Counted from the first letter of the stretch, positions 1 through 11,700 are shown. The stretch is DNA of 64,000 nucleotides from Thinopyrum elongatum (GCA_011799875.1 CM022300.1:114279201-114343200), one strand, 5' to 3'. Notes: a model not told the origin generated them from the sequence alone. Translations and numbers: made by a program.

Positions 1-172
1 GACTATACAACCAAGAAATTACAACATATTACATCCCCTGGGCTTCAAAGTTTGCCGCCATTGATAATAAAGGGCAACCAGACAGCAGATTCCATAAATT
101 GGGCAGGTCGCACCAGTGGAAGTAAACAGGCCGACAAAATAATAGACAGAACCGACAGCTCTTCAACACAGT

Positions 173-2341
173 TCAAGAAAGGTTAGCCCGGCCGAGGAGC
201 TGCAGCGCAAGCCGCTTAGCAACCTGATGAGACTGCGCTTGTTTGACGCTTATATCCACCAACTCAAGCTGCATAGCATAAATAGACGTCCTATACTTAT
301 GGTTAATCTTGCATAGAGATTGGAGTTCCAGTCGGATTTGAGCGGAAGCATGTCTTTCTGCTTGAATTTCAGACTGAAGAAGTCGAATAGATTCAGGCGG
401 CGACTTCATCGAGCTTGTGTCACTGAGTAAGTTCGACACTACATCAAGACATGACTTTGGGGTTGTATCGCTACCCTCAAGATGTGTTGCCTTCTTCTCT
501 GGAATATATGTTAGAGGGACAAACAATAGGTTCGTCTCACTATCATTGTGGCAGTTTTTCCTAGCATCAGTGCTGTCACCCTGAAAGAGAAATAAGTAGG
601 TAGATAACAGGTTTTGCACGTATAAGCATCAGTGCTATCAATTCATCTCATTTCTTTGTTAGAAATAAAGAGACACGGTTTAAAATAGCATTAACATAAT
701 AGGCATTGTTCATAGTTAAGACGACAGGAAATGGCATTGTGCAGGAGCGGCCAGCTTCACCATACCACTGGATTACAGATCAAGAACACAAGCACACATG
801 TAGTGCTAAACAACGTATAAGCATGAATGGTGAGTGTACTGTCAATTTATACCATTTCAGATTGGTAAATAAAGAGACATGATTTAAATAACATTAATAT
901 AATATGGCATTGTTCATAGTTGAGACATAGCAGGATATGATATTGTGCTGGAGTTGGTAGTTTCACCACACCACTGGATTACGGATCAAGAACACAAGTA
1001 TACACGCAGTGCTAAAGAAGATAACTTGCTATGTTTAATTTAATTTACATGGTATGAATAAGGAACTAGGTTGTACAACTAAAGACTGAAATTGAGAAGG
1101 ACAAACTTATGTTTATGTACTTCTTCGTTATAAACTTTGAACAAGCAATTTGATGCAGATGACAAAAATAAACATCATTTGCACTCATAGCTATCCAAAT
1201 ATACACAACAAAGTTTGAAGGCTCGAGGAGGACAAACTTACATTAGTAGTGAAGACCGGCTCTATAAAGCCCTTGTCCATATTGATGGGGGGCAATTCAA
1301 GAAGTTTACCGCGGACTCTTCTTCAAGTGCATTGCCTTTATTCTACATTTTGTTAAGAGCAAATATAGATGTGAAAATATAAGTATAAATGGCAATTATT
1401 TAACCTAAGATGCAGAGTATAAATGTAAATACAGCATACAGGCAAAAGGCACTGACAAGAGCAATGCAGAGCTAAACTTCCTCAGTAGCATTGGTTTTAT
1501 TCAATATTTTGGCAAGAGTAAATGTAGATCTGATATGTAGAAAATGGAGGGCAAGGGAAAATAAGCTGCAAAGTGTACATGAAGAACTAGCTGACAATAT
1601 AAGTACAGTGATGAAGGACAACAGATACTTACAAGAACAATGCAGAACTAAATTCCTTCATAAGCATTGGGTTTATTCTACATTAATGTAAGCATTAATA
1701 TAGATCTGATAATTTGGAGTGAATAGTGGATAAGCAAGCTATAATGCACAATGATGTCACATAATCCACCAGGTATGAATGTAAGTACAGCGATAGGGCA
1801 ATAGGTACTAACAAGAGCAAAGCAGCGACTAGCATAGTTGCGATATCCTAGGTTTTGCGGCGCTGGTTCTATCACCAATATAAGTGGGGTGCTATCTGAT
1901 TTCTCTGGTAGCACCACCATTTTCAAGGACTTTGCTTGTACTCCTTCAGGTTCTGTAATCACCCTCTTCCTTTTGGATGTCTGAAACACAAGAACAACAT
2001 TTGAATGGGAAAACATGGTATGACGACAAATGGAATAGGTATTGATAATGGATGGACATGGCATCTTCACATGTATCATGAGTAAAGTAAGCAGATGGCG
2101 GTGCAACGAAGCAAAATAAATACAAGACACCTTATGCAAGATACGTGCAACCAATAAAACCTTGCCAAATTAGAACAGGCACCTTATTGGGTGAACATGA
2201 TAGGCCATCTGCCTTTGAATCCTTGAGCTCAGAATAGTCATTAGGATCATATTCTGAATACGAATCTATAGGTCGGGAGCATGTGGGTTTCATTGCATCT
2301 ACAATGGACCTCAATCCCTTGATGCCAAGTTTGTTACCCAT
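173..2341 (-). CDS. Unrecognised multi-exon plant gene (3' part visible)
   Basis: I do not recognise this gene. Three exon-like blocks read well on the minus strand. Block 2183..2341 begins MGNKLGIKGLRSIVDAMK and ends SPNK at an AAG/GTGCCT donor. Block 1813..1980 follows a TTTCAG acceptor, begins TSKRKRVITEPEGVQ, is 168 bp (phase 0) and ends at a GTTAGT donor. The last block, 173..580, follows a TTTCAG acceptor, opens GDSTDARKNCHND and runs about 135 residues to a stop. It is rich in Gln, Leu and Glu and its final 80 residues could form a coiled coil. Between 581 and 1812 at least one further small exon is likely: a run ending at a GTAAGT donor at 1236..1241 reads KLLELPPINMDKGF. The region between the exons is built of tandem duplications, so the true splicing is uncertain and the gene may already be broken. 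A first exon upstream of 2341 is possible. No function is proposed. Confidence 0.45.
661..1016. repeat. Two-copy degenerate tandem repeat (about 200-bp period)
   Basis: The segment starting near 661 (AATAAAGAGACACGG, then CATTGTTCATAGTT, then CCACTGGATTAC and AAGAACACAAG) recurs in the same order from about 866 to 1016 with roughly 80 per cent similarity by eye. It lies between the last exon and the preceding coding blocks of the minus-strand gene, so it is probably an intronic duplication. Nothing else is seen here. Confidence 0.7.
1329..1820. repeat. Three-copy degenerate repeat carrying splice-donor-like ends
   Basis: Units start at 1329, 1488 and 1664, each opening GCATTG(C/G)(C/G)TTTATTC and each closing with an ACNxACAAGAGCAA-like end. 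Periods are 159 and 176 bp. On the minus strand the shared end reads as the 3' end of an exon followed by GTCAGT, GTAAGT or GTTAGT in units 1, 2 and 3. The third unit's end is the end of exon block 1813..1980. This looks like tandem duplication of an exon-intron junction inside the unknown gene. Confidence 0.6.
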
Positions 2342-2697
2342 TGAACTATTTCACAATATTCTTCTGATGTGCGCATTCTTATATTTATTGTGATTACGTA
2401 CAATATCTGAGAAGCATGAAAGCATAAATAGTAGTGAGATTATCTTTGTAATGCAGAGGATATTCTAATATAATAGGGGCTCCCTGTAAACCCTTGTGTG
2501 CTATCACTGGATTCTGATGAGAGAGCCCATGTGTGCTGTAATATGATGAGTAGATTAATATCATCTGGCACAACTACACAAAAAAATAGGCTCCCTGTTG
2601 GGAGCTCCAGATGTAAGGATAGTTGGCAGATGATAGGTTCATAATATACCGTATAGAGAGTTTATTCCAAACCATGATAACGAGAGCGCACAGGCAC

Positions 2698-4165
2698 TAG
2701 GCAGATCATAGTGTAGATAAAAGGGGTACACCATAACCACCATAAATAAATCGGGAAAGCGGAACTGGCTGGAAAATATAGGGTTTTGCCTCTACTAATA
2801 TGCAGCCTATCGATCACCTACAGGCCAGCTCTATTCATTTGAAGGCGCACTGTTGTTACTATCAGTCTAGTCTATCAAAGACCGCGCGGCTCCCACCATT
2901 TTCGGGATATTATGGCAGACCAACTCGAAGTGCGAAATCATGTAGCAGATGCGGCCCCATAGAGCTGTCGACTGCAGATGTCCCTGCTCCCCTTCCTGAC
3001 AAGGAACGTACTGTACTTACTAAAGAAGAACAGAAGAGGAACATGTTAAAGAATAAAAGGGGAAGCATATTATTGAGATTCCCCTTCTTTCTATACAATG
3101 TTGGTTGCCCACCCATGATGAATCAGAGCACCCAAAGAAATGCCATTCCATGATGTCTATCTATATGTGGCCAAATGCATTTGGAAACTCAAGTGGGAGC
3201 ATTAGCTAACCAATTAAATGTGTGTCTATTAGCTAATGTCAGTATCATATCACATTCATATTTGAAGATGCTTAGGACGTATGATTGGTGTGCTATTTAG
3301 CTTTAAAGGGTGGACATCTGCTAGTAGGACACAAAGCACCTACGCAGGTCATAGTGTAGATATAATGGGAAAACCCTAAGCATCAGGAGTAAAATCAGGA
3401 AAGTGGAACTTGTTGGAAAATATGTGCTAGTATTGCCGATACAGCTAGAAAGGCTTCTGATTCCAGCTCTCTACAACTGAAGGCGCAGTACTGTTACTAT
3501 CATTCTAACTCTCAAAGGCGACACATACGACCGAATACAAAGAGTTGAAAGCATCCATGACAAGCGACATGAAGACCAACACGAAGAGTTGAAAGCATCC
3601 ATACAAGCGACCGAATAGACCTGTACACTGCAAATGTCCCTGCTCCTCTTCACTACAAAGAACATACTATACTACTATTATACTCCCTCTGTTCCTAAAT
3701 ACAAGTCTTTGTAGAGATTCCACTATGGATCACATACGGATGTATATAGATACATTTTAGAGTGTAGATTCACTCATTTTGCTCCGTATGTAGTCCATGG
3801 AGGAATCTCTACAAAGACTTATATTTAGGTACGGAGAGAGTACTTACAAAAGAAGAACAGAAGAGGAGCATGCTAAAGAAGAGCAAGCCGATTTTGGATA
3901 ATAAAATGTTGGTTGCCCACACATGATGAACCAGAGCGCATAAAGAATGCAACTCCCTGCTGTCCCTCGATATGTGGCGCATGTGCTTTTCAAAAGTAAA
4001 GTAGGAACATTAGTTGACCAATTAAACATTCTCTGTTTTAGTACATGTCAGCATCATATCAGATTCGTATTTGAGCAACTAAGTTTGGAATTATGAGTGG
4101 CATGTTGTTTAGCTTGATGGGTTGAGGAGCACTGCTTGCACGTACGTCTCGAAGCACCTATGATG
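2698..4165. repeat. Tandem segmental duplication, two diverged copies
   Basis: Copy 1 (about 2698..3343) and copy 2 (about 3348..4165) share the same order of landmarks. These are a CAGxTCATAGTGTAGATA start, GAAGGCGCA followed by CTGTTACTATCA, AGAAGAACAGAAGAGGA, ATGTTGGTTGCCCAC followed by CATGATGAA, then a TGTCAGxATCATATCA block and an AAAGCACCTA or GAAGCACCTA end. Copy 2 is longer because it contains a 158-bp MITE (3683..3840) and a 44-bp internal duplication (GAGTTGAAAGCATCCAT at 3542 and 3586). The open frames inside the copies (for example 2910..3116 minus) contain transcript-like pieces but are not conserved between the copies, so no gene is called. Confidence 0.7.
3683..3840. mobile_element. 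Stowaway-type MITE (Tc1/mariner), TA target duplication
   Basis: The element is 158 bp, opens CTCCCTCTGTTCCTAAATAC and closes with the inverted complement ending ACGGAGAGAG. It is flanked by TA at 3681..3682 and 3841..3842. The arms pair over most of their length (AAGTCTTTGTAGAGATTCC against GGAATCTCTACAAAGACTT), giving a near-perfect hairpin. CTCCCTCxGTxCC termini with TA duplication are the Stowaway signature in grasses. It sits only in copy 2 of the tandem duplication, so it arrived after that duplication or was lost from copy 1. Confidence 0.9.
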
Positions 4166-5325
4166 ATGGTACTGAATATATGGGAATGTCTACATGCAAG
4201 TCGCCTGACTTTCGTCATTTGGGTCAGTCGACCATTTCAGGCGGTTGGATGAAGATCCTACGTCTCCTAACCCTTCTTCTTCCTCGCCTCTTATTCTTCC
4301 CCTAAAGACCACCGCATGGGCCGCCGGCCGAACCACTGGCCCCCGCCCTCCCCTGAACCGCCCACCACCTCCGGTCTTCCGCCGCCCCCGGCCATCCCTC
4401 TAGCTAACCCCACCCCCAGCCCCACCCGCGTCGAGTTTTGCCTCCGGCGAGGCCCCACCATAGCCCGACGACAGCCCCCCCACAACCACTGTCCCCACCC
4501 GAAACCCTAAGATAGATAATGGGGCAGCCCTCCGGTGAGCCCCTTCCTTCCCTCTGGCGAACTCCCAAAAATGGACTGACCCCAATTTGAAATTCAGTCG
4601 ACTGTCATTTAAGCTAATGTGGAATATAAAGGGGGAAACCATAAGCATTGCGAGTATAGTGGTGAGCGTGCCATGGCGGATCTGACAGTGCAAACCGGAG
4701 AAAGGCAACTTCGCAACCAATGTTTGGTTTCAACTAACAAGTAAGATTCTAAGTGATGGACAAGAAATCACAGTAAAGCAGTGGCGATCTATTTTCTTGC
4801 TGAGATAAATAACTTGAGCAGATACGAAAGAGTACCGCCTCTGGTGTGGCACCATGTAAGCATCTGCTGAGGCGTTGAGGGTGCTGCGGTAGCGATGGCT
4901 GTCGGTGGCGTGGAAGCAGATCTAGGAGGGCAAACGGTGGCAGCGAGGGAAATATCCTGGCACGATGGATGAGATGGTCGTACGAGCGGCCTCGGCAATG
5001 TGGACGATGCCGCGGATGAAGCGAGAGGACGCGATGCAAGGATCCTGGTCCGAAGCCGTGGATGAGAGAGGTCGATCTCTTGTAATGGACGACGATGTCG
5101 GGGTATCAGCTCCGGCATGGTGGAGGAGGACGACGGTGGATGGGGTGGCGGACGGAGGAGACTGCGGTGGAGAGGGTGTTTTGGCGCCCACGGAATACAA
5201 ATGGGGAAATGGAGGGAGAGAGGTAGGGGGAACCATGTCTTCAGGGCGCGCTTGTCACAAATGCTAGGAAATTTACATACTTAGCCCCTGTTTAAAATTT
5301 CCTACATCACAGCAATATTAGTCAG
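4166..5325. other. GC-rich stretch without a supportable gene
   Basis: From about 4290 to 4500 the plus strand is C-rich (CCGCCGCCCCC-like). From 4860 to 5230 it is G-rich with GATG/GAGG runs. Open frames occur on both strands in both blocks but are low-complexity (Pro/Arg-rich or Gly/Arg-rich), overlap each other, and show no recognisable domain. A 5' untranslated region or degraded first exon of a neighbouring gene is possible. I see no supportable coding region. Confidence 0.4.
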
Positions 5326-5605
5326 TTGGGGATAGGACGGTAATCTCGCATACACCGAATATTTGCTGACGGAGATTTCGGCCGAGGAGAGTTTGTTTTG
5401 GCGCCCACCGTGTATGAATCGGGGAGGTGAGAGGCGATTTCGGCCGAGGAGAAACTGTGTTTTGGGGCCCACCATGTATGAATCTGGGAAGGTGAGAGGC
5501 GGTTATGTCATGTTTGAGTGAAATTACAAGCCTACCCCTATCGAAACCTATAGAAATCGAGCCAATAGGCTTTGCGTGTGAGGGATAGGCAGTAATTTCC
5601 ATCTC
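5326..5605. repeat. Direct repeats built on a TTTCGGCCGAGGAGA module
   Basis: TTTCGGCCGAGGAGA followed by TTGTTTTGGCGCCCACC and GTATGAATC occurs at about 5374 and again at about 5437 with small changes. A related TTTTGGCGCCCACGG occurs at about 5179. A longer direct repeat, GGGATAGGxxGGTAAT followed by CTCGCA, brackets the pair at about 5330 and 5583. The arrangement resembles a degraded non-autonomous DNA transposon, but no clean terminal repeats or target duplication were found. Confidence 0.5.
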
Positions 5606-6239
5606 GCAGATTTTGGTTTCGGGCGGTTACTGTGAGTTTCCCCGCTTCGTTCAAATTTTTGTAGAGAAAGAGTGCACGTTTACCATGCCAACTCAATTCG
5701 AATCCATTTTGTATTTTTTTTCGGGAAGGATCCATTTTGTATTCGAATACAAATCTATATACATCATTTTTTATATATACTTTCAAAAGCATAACACCCT
5801 TTATACATAAATATGGTTTACAAATGGCATGATCTCAGATTCATAAGGCTGGATCCATCTTAATTTGGATTTAAAAATATTTGAAACCACTTTATGTTGA
5901 AATCCAATGTATGCATTCCTCGCTAACTGTCTCCAATTAATGTGTGTTTCATGCGTTTTTTTTACTTCTCAAACACGTATAATGTGTTTGACACACGCAA
6001 CATATCGTGTAATCCCGATTAGACATTAATTGCATATAAACCATGCATTGTCTCTGATTAAAGAATCTATGGATCACTAATATTGATAAACTATATAACA
6101 TTACACGTGTCCCCAAATTCAAATGAATATGCATGTTTGATAGACCAATTTTTGTTATGATATTATCAATGTCGTGATCTCTAGTTTAAATATTTGAATC
6201 CCCTTTAATCCAGATATTCATCTCATATAGCTATCACTC
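5606..6239. other. AT-rich intergenic stretch, no gene seen
   Basis: Sequence is A/T-rich with scattered TATA-like runs and only short open frames on either strand. I see no splice-like coding block, no terminal repeats and no RNA gene. Confidence 0.5.
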
Positions 6240-7990
6240 ATGCTTATATATCTCTCTAGACCTATATGCCTTCATCGTCTCTCGGGTATCTCTCATGCTA
6301 CTTGTATGTCGACAATGATCTTTTATCTTCGTAACACACTGACGGTACTCTCTCCCTCGACCTTCACTCTACCTCTCTCTAAGTATATCTCGCTCCCTGC
6401 TATGTGTCTCTAACTATGATTCTCCCTGTGAAATCTCTTTCTCTCACACAAACACAAACTTCGTCTCCCGGGGTCTCATTTCTCTCTACAATTCCCTGTG
6501 TGCCGCTCGCACACCCCCTCTCACACAGAGATGTCTTGCGCTCCTTAGGTATGAGAAGCTACAACTCTCCCTCTTAAATATCTCTTTCTCACACACAAAC
6601 AGAAACTCAGTCTCCCAGGGTCTCATATCTCTCCACCATTCCCTTGTATGTCGCTCACACACACTCTCTCCCTAGGGATAACTCGCGTTCCCTGATATGT
6701 CTCTCTAGGTATCACTCTCCTTGTGAAATATCTTTCTCTCTCGCAAACACAAAACTCCGTCTCTCGGGATCTCATTTCTCTCTGATATTTGTTTATATGT
6801 GACTCACATGCACCCTCTCTCTATCTCTCTCACACCCACACACATAACTCAGCCTTCTGATCCACTCGACTCTTATCTCTAACACACATAGTAGCTAGCT
6901 CATCTCCCTCTAGCTAGCACTTTATCTTTCTATTTATCTATTTATCCATCAACCTTCTTTCTCGCCCTCACTCTTGCTTCCTGTCATGCACACTATATAT
7001 GTTTCTCTCTACATGCAGTCATGCGCCCTCTTTTTTTCTTTCTCTCACACACACATAACTCACCCCTCTGAACCACTCGGCGGTCATCTCTAACACACAA
7101 ACTAGCCGATGTCCCTCTAGCTAGCATCTCTATCTCTCTATCTATCTGCAGTTTCTCCGTCAACCTTTCTTTCTCGCACGCACTCTTGCTTCCTATCACG
7201 CACACTATATTTGTTTCTCTATACATGCATCTATAGGTCGATCTCTTTTGCACAATCATTGTGTCTCGCTCTCTTTGCTCGCCATAGATGCATGCTCCAG
7301 CCCACGCCACTATCTCTTAAAGACAAAAACACATGCTCAATTATCGGGCCTTCTTCCCTCCACTCTCACATGCATGCATATTGTCATACCGATCCATCTC
7401 TCCCATGCCGTTGATCTTATGACTTATGTCTTCTTTCTTTTATCTCGATCATGCGCGCGCGCACACACACACACACATCCCTCGTATACATGTATACCTC
7501 TCGCACATGCACCTTCAAGGTCTCCTATGTCTCCATACGTAGTTAATTACCCTCAGCCCTCACCCCACATCGAATCGTTCTCTTTTTGTGTGCACATGAC
7601 TTCCGCCTGGATGGGTCTCTTCTCTAAAACATACACTCACACTTAACAATCTCCTTCTAGCTACCCCCCTCTCTCACTCCTTCCCTATATCCCCGAAACT
7701 AATAAGACTATCCCTTCGTTTAATTCCTGCCTACATGCACCATCAATATATAGTAGTCTTCCTCAGTGTCTCTCGAACAAACACGTTATCTCAATGTCGA
7801 CTTCTCTCATGCGCACACGCCTTCTCTTCCCTCTTTACGGGCCTCTTCTCTCTCGCACCCCCCTCGTTGGTGGCCTGTGCCATACACATCACCTCTCTAT
7901 GATGAAGCCACACACACTTAAATTACTTTCCCCACTGAAGACTCCGCTTCACACACACACACACACACTAAGACTCCATTTCACACACAC
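6240..7990 (+). repeat. Pyrimidine-rich degenerate repeat block
   Basis: For about 1.75 kb the plus strand is dominated by C and T (CTCTCTC, TCTCTCACAC, CACACACA) with few G residues. It has internal higher-order structure. A unit containing AAACACAAACT, GTCTCCCxGGGTCTCAT and TCTCTC recurs at about 6450, 6597 and 6745 (period about 147-148 bp). A second unit, opening CACATAACTCA and running through TCTAACACACA, CCCTCTAGCTAGCA, CACTCTTGCTTCCT and CACACTATAT, starts at 6841 and 7052 (period 211 bp). Open frames on either strand here are low-complexity and not credible genes. Confidence 0.8.
7451..7478. repeat. Compound (GC)n(CA)n microsatellite
   Basis: A run of alternating purine-pyrimidine, ATGCGCGCGCGCACACACAC continuing as CA repeats. 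A second CA run lies at 7951..7968 (about 9 repeats) and a shorter one near 7983. Such tracts are prone to Z-DNA formation and replication slippage. Confidence 0.9.
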
Positions 7991-8472
7991 ACATGCTCTA
8001 GGTGGAGCATTTGTTCCTACCACCCTTCGTCCAACCTTACCTGTATGATAAACAATAACCTTAATTTACTTATATAACATGGACAAATTCCACTTTATTT
8101 TACTAGTTAGCAAACTTCTCATAATTATATAACACAAATCACGAGCAGGAAGAGACATTTTTTTTACACAAGCATGTTAACATGGCCACGTAAATCACAA
8201 GCTAAAGTGTAATACCATTATACTTATATCCCGATGCAAAAGGTGGAGTACATGTCCGAAGAGTAGAGTCGCACACATGCACTCTGTCTCTCAGAATCTC
8301 ACACACATACTAGTTACGTGATGCCCCCTAAGCAGACCCGTATGTTACAATTTGTGCACCCGCGGGTACACGTGATGGTGCGCATTTATTTAAGCCGGAC
8401 GGCGAACCCAAACAGTAGCTGCATTCATTCCCCTCCCGCCGCCTCTTCTCCGATCGCCGTTCCTTGATAGCC

Positions 8473-8746
8473 ATGGCACGGCCGAAGGTAACGACATACG
8501 CCATGCACCCGCTGGAGCGGCGCTTTGAGCTGCTTCTGGAGATCTGGAGGCGGCGCGAAGCCCGGATCGCAGCCGCCCTGCCTCCGGAGTCCGGACTAGC
8601 CGGAGCTGGACGAGGAGGCGTTGGAGGCGGAGCAGCACGCGGAGCCGGAGAAGGAGAACGACGAAACGGAGCCAGAACAGGAGGACGATGACGCGGGCGA
8701 AGCGGAGCCGGAGGAGGACGATGATTTCCATTATACTCAGACTTAA
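8473..8746 (+). pseudogene. Small gene for a basic-then-acidic protein, frameshifted
   Basis: ATG at 8473 opens MARPKVTTYAMHPLERRFEL, a basic, probably helical N-terminus (LLEIWRRREARIAAAL). Around 8585..8602 the reading frame must shift to keep making sense. From 8603 the +1-shifted frame encodes a strongly acidic tail (ELDEEALEAEQ then many Glu/Asp with Pro) ending DDDFHYTQT at a TAA at 8744..8746. The shifted frame has a TAG just upstream, so it is not an independent start. A single indel in a roughly 90-codon gene is the simplest reading. A CACGTG box lies about 100 bp upstream. I do not recognise the family and no function is proposed. Confidence 0.5.
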
Positions 8747-9727
8747 AGGGCTTTGAGTTTCACGCCACATTTATTTCATAGAGATAAGATAAAGGAAATT
8801 TTAGTGGTCATGCATGCATCTTTTTGTGCTAGCACTCCTATATAAGGGTTGACCGGTCGCTTCCCACCGACGTGCGCGGGCGGTGGAAGAGGAAGGAGAA
8901 GGGAAGCGGGCTATGGAGTACGCCAGTTGCAGCATGAGCTCCAAGGAACGTTCATGCCAAACAATGCATAGTAGTACAGTATAGTCCAGCGGAGTATGAA
9001 TTGGCCTTTAGGTTGCATGTGGATGACATGGCTGCAACATGCAGGCTGTAGTTTGACAGCCTACCGCTCTGCTTTGCATGGTTTGGTCATGCAAGATTTG
9101 CATGCACACATGTCACACACGTACTTGTCGAAGGCATGCTTGAAAAAGGGCGACCAGGTCTGCTAGTCCGCATTGGTCCATGCGCCAGGAAAACAACTAA
9201 TCCCAGTCGCTGTAAATGTCGTGCGTGCTTTAATTCCGGGCTAGTGGATGGACGTGAACGCACCGTACAACGAACCGCCTGCCAGCTCCCTAATCTCTAT
9301 CTCTACTCTTATAAAAAACCGAGTTGGTGATGATGGTGTGCCTGCCATCCTGCAATATTCTCTACTCTTATAAAATAACCGAGTTGGTGATGATGGTGTG
9401 CCTGTCATCCTGCAATATAGACTGTCCGATCTATATCTGACGGATAGGAAGCAAACTATGGCAATTTTGCAAAAAGATACCCGCACCCCTCTCCACATTT
9501 GCAGATAAGTCTTCCCTCGTTCATCTTCGTCTCCCACGAGATAAACAACTCGTATAAATGCATCTTGATGTTCCGTGCAATGCATGTGCCTCTTGCTAGT
9601 CTCAAATATAAACTGCACTAGTGCGCGCCCACAGAATATCCTTTCCGAAGGGACGAAGCTATGCAGTTACCATCTCCTCTCGTGTAAACCACCTCCACAA
9701 GGGACAAGGCAGTTGGTCGCCATTGCC
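8747..9727. other. Intergenic; 59-bp tandem duplication at 9302..9419
   Basis: No gene is seen. Near 9040..9115 there are several TGCATG/GCATGCA elements. At 9302 and 9361 the sequence TCTACTCTTATAAAAxAACC followed by GAGTTGGTGATGATGG and a CATCCTGCAATAT end is present twice in tandem with only three or four differences. This is a recent local duplication, possibly of a MITE end. Confidence 0.6.
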
Positions 9728-10565
9728 ATGGATTCGCAAGGCGGTGGTGCTTCTCGTCCTCGTCAAGGTTGGGAGAACTTGGACGATGATCCTTTGGGAC
9801 AAATCGTAAGTCGCTCCGACTTCCTCACATCCGCAAGACTTAGCGGTACTTGCACCAAATATTTTAAGAGGGTGCGTAAATATGCGTGGGAGAAGGCCAT
9901 GCTAGTTGGTCTGCCATGCGTCCTCGACGACGAGGATGTTTCCTTGGGGTTCTCTCCAGCGCGGCGTGGCCGTAGTTGAAGTTGACGCCCCTTGAGATGC
10001 CGACGTTGAGGGGCACTCGAATTTTGTCCGATGAGCAGGTAAGTGATGAGTTTGATCATGTAGTAAATGCATTCTAAAGACTACTTCTGTGTCAATTTCC
10101 TAATTCCCCTGCTGCCCACTGTTTCACAGATTAGGCTTGGTGCTAGTGGAGATTGGCTTGCATATGTACGGGAGGGTACCAACATCAATTTGCACAACAT
10201 CTACAATGGTTACACCATTCTCGTTGAACCTTTGTCCAACATTGGGATCAGCCATGCAATGGGCCATCGCCTGAATTGGTACGATGGAACCACGGTGAGA
10301 TTGAAGAAGATAGCAATCCCGAAAGCCCCGATAAGGTCGTCCGCCAACCAAAATTACACTCTCATCACGGTGTTCGACATCGCGATTGCTTTCACGAACC
10401 CTGCACATGGCAGTCAAAGGTAGACCATGCTATCTGCGGCCGATTTGTTGCCGTACGAGTACGAAGACGTTGTGCTCCTTTCTAACCGCATCTTCGCGGT
10501 GACGAACCAGGGGACTTGTTTTGTATGGGACACATCCTATGGTATACTCCCTCTCTTCCAGTTTA

Positions 10566-10800
10566 CTACCTCCGTCCTGGTTTATTGGTCCCCATTGTAA
10601 TCTGTGTCAAATTTTGACCATAAATTTAACTAATGAAATTTTTATGCATTTCACCAAAAATTATATCATTGAAAACTATGTTCAAATACGAATCCAACAA
10701 TATAACTTTTGTTGACATGCACTAACATTTTATCAGTTAAATCTTTGGTCAAAATTTAGCACAAATTACAATGGGGACTAATAAACCAGGACGGAGGTAG
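10566..10800. mobile_element. Stowaway-like MITE, full length (235 bp)
   Basis: Termini CTACCTCCGTCCTGGTTTAT and its inverted complement ending CCAGGACGGAGGTAG are flanked by TA at 10564..10565 and 10801..10802. The interior has the inverted pair TCAAATTTTGACCA and TGGTCAAAATTTAGC. It lies in the second intron of the DUF295-like gene. Two more, less complete members of the same family occur in the window (14424..15092 and 19662..19878). Confidence 0.88.
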
Positions 10801-10974
10801 TATTTGTTTAGAATTTTTTTGTTTTATAAGTTTGAAATTCAAATTTAGAGCTCCCCATCACATGTTGAGATTACAATGTGCATTAAATAATTGCGTGCAT
10901 GTAGTAGTTTTTTATTGGTCATTTATATTGGTCACGCATGCATGCATTGCAAGTAAATTTTTTACCACAATTTT

Positions 10975-11700
10975 TTAGGAAACTGAGTGCAATAATTGAG
11001 TAGTTTTGCAAACTCCCAGTACTACACCTGAAACGGTACAAAATCAATACCACCACCATGCCCGTGGTTGACCGCCCTGGCTGACCCAAACCCCCTCCCT
11101 TGCCGACGCGCGCTTCCCGCCTGAAACGGTCAGCGCCGCCCCAGAGCGTCAGTGCCGCATTAATGCCCGGCCAGAGCAGAGACGACCTCTCACTGGCACC
11201 GGCTTTGAAGCAGCACGACGGCCGAATGAGCGCCGCTTCCCGGTGCACGCGACTGCTCCGCGTTGAGGCTGGCCATAGTGGTGGTAACTTAGCTGGTACA
11301 TACACTCGAGAATAGCATACATGGTGATGTGGCAGAGAATTAAAGAAGAGACAGGGGGTCATGCATGGCAATAAATATGATCATCTATGCTAGTACTACT
11401 CTATGATACTATGCACTATAAAAGTAGTATATCATACACTAGTATCATGCACTAGTATATTGTATATTATACTGCACACTATGAGTATACTCAAATGACA
11501 CCACGGCCGGCCGGCGTCCGTGCGCCGCCCATATTACAGTTGCAACTTGTTTAGAGTAGGTTTTACTCCGGTTTGTAAGAAAACTGTAATGTATCTTGTC
11601 CTGTTTATATGAAAAGTTTTCGACATGTAATGATTTTCGTCCGGTTTCTATGAATTCCGCCTTGTTTGCACGATTATGCAGGGCAAAGTCATCCCCCGAT
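10975..11700. repeat. Duplicated intron segment, copy 1
   Basis: Two blocks from the large intron of the DUF295-like gene recur downstream. Block a (about 10990..11280) has GACCGCCCTGG, GCGCGCTTCCCGCCTGAAAC, GACCTCTCACTGGC and GCGACTGCTCCGCGTT. Block b (about 11545..11705) has TTTAGAGTAGGTTTTA, TTTTGTCCTGTTTATA-like text, AAAAGTTTTCGA and, at the exon 3 start, GATCAAAATCAGATC. Their counterparts are in order at about 15225..15475 and 16160..16490. Confidence 0.7.

Noticed and set aside
4291..5267. Pro/Arg- and Gly-rich open frames on both strands
   Set aside because: Low-complexity GC-rich DNA opens frames on both strands at once. No splice context, domain or repeat-independent support was found.
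6993..8048. Several open frames of 60-130 codons
   Set aside because: They arise from CTCTCT and CACACA tracts, with translations of Ser/Leu/His/Thr runs.
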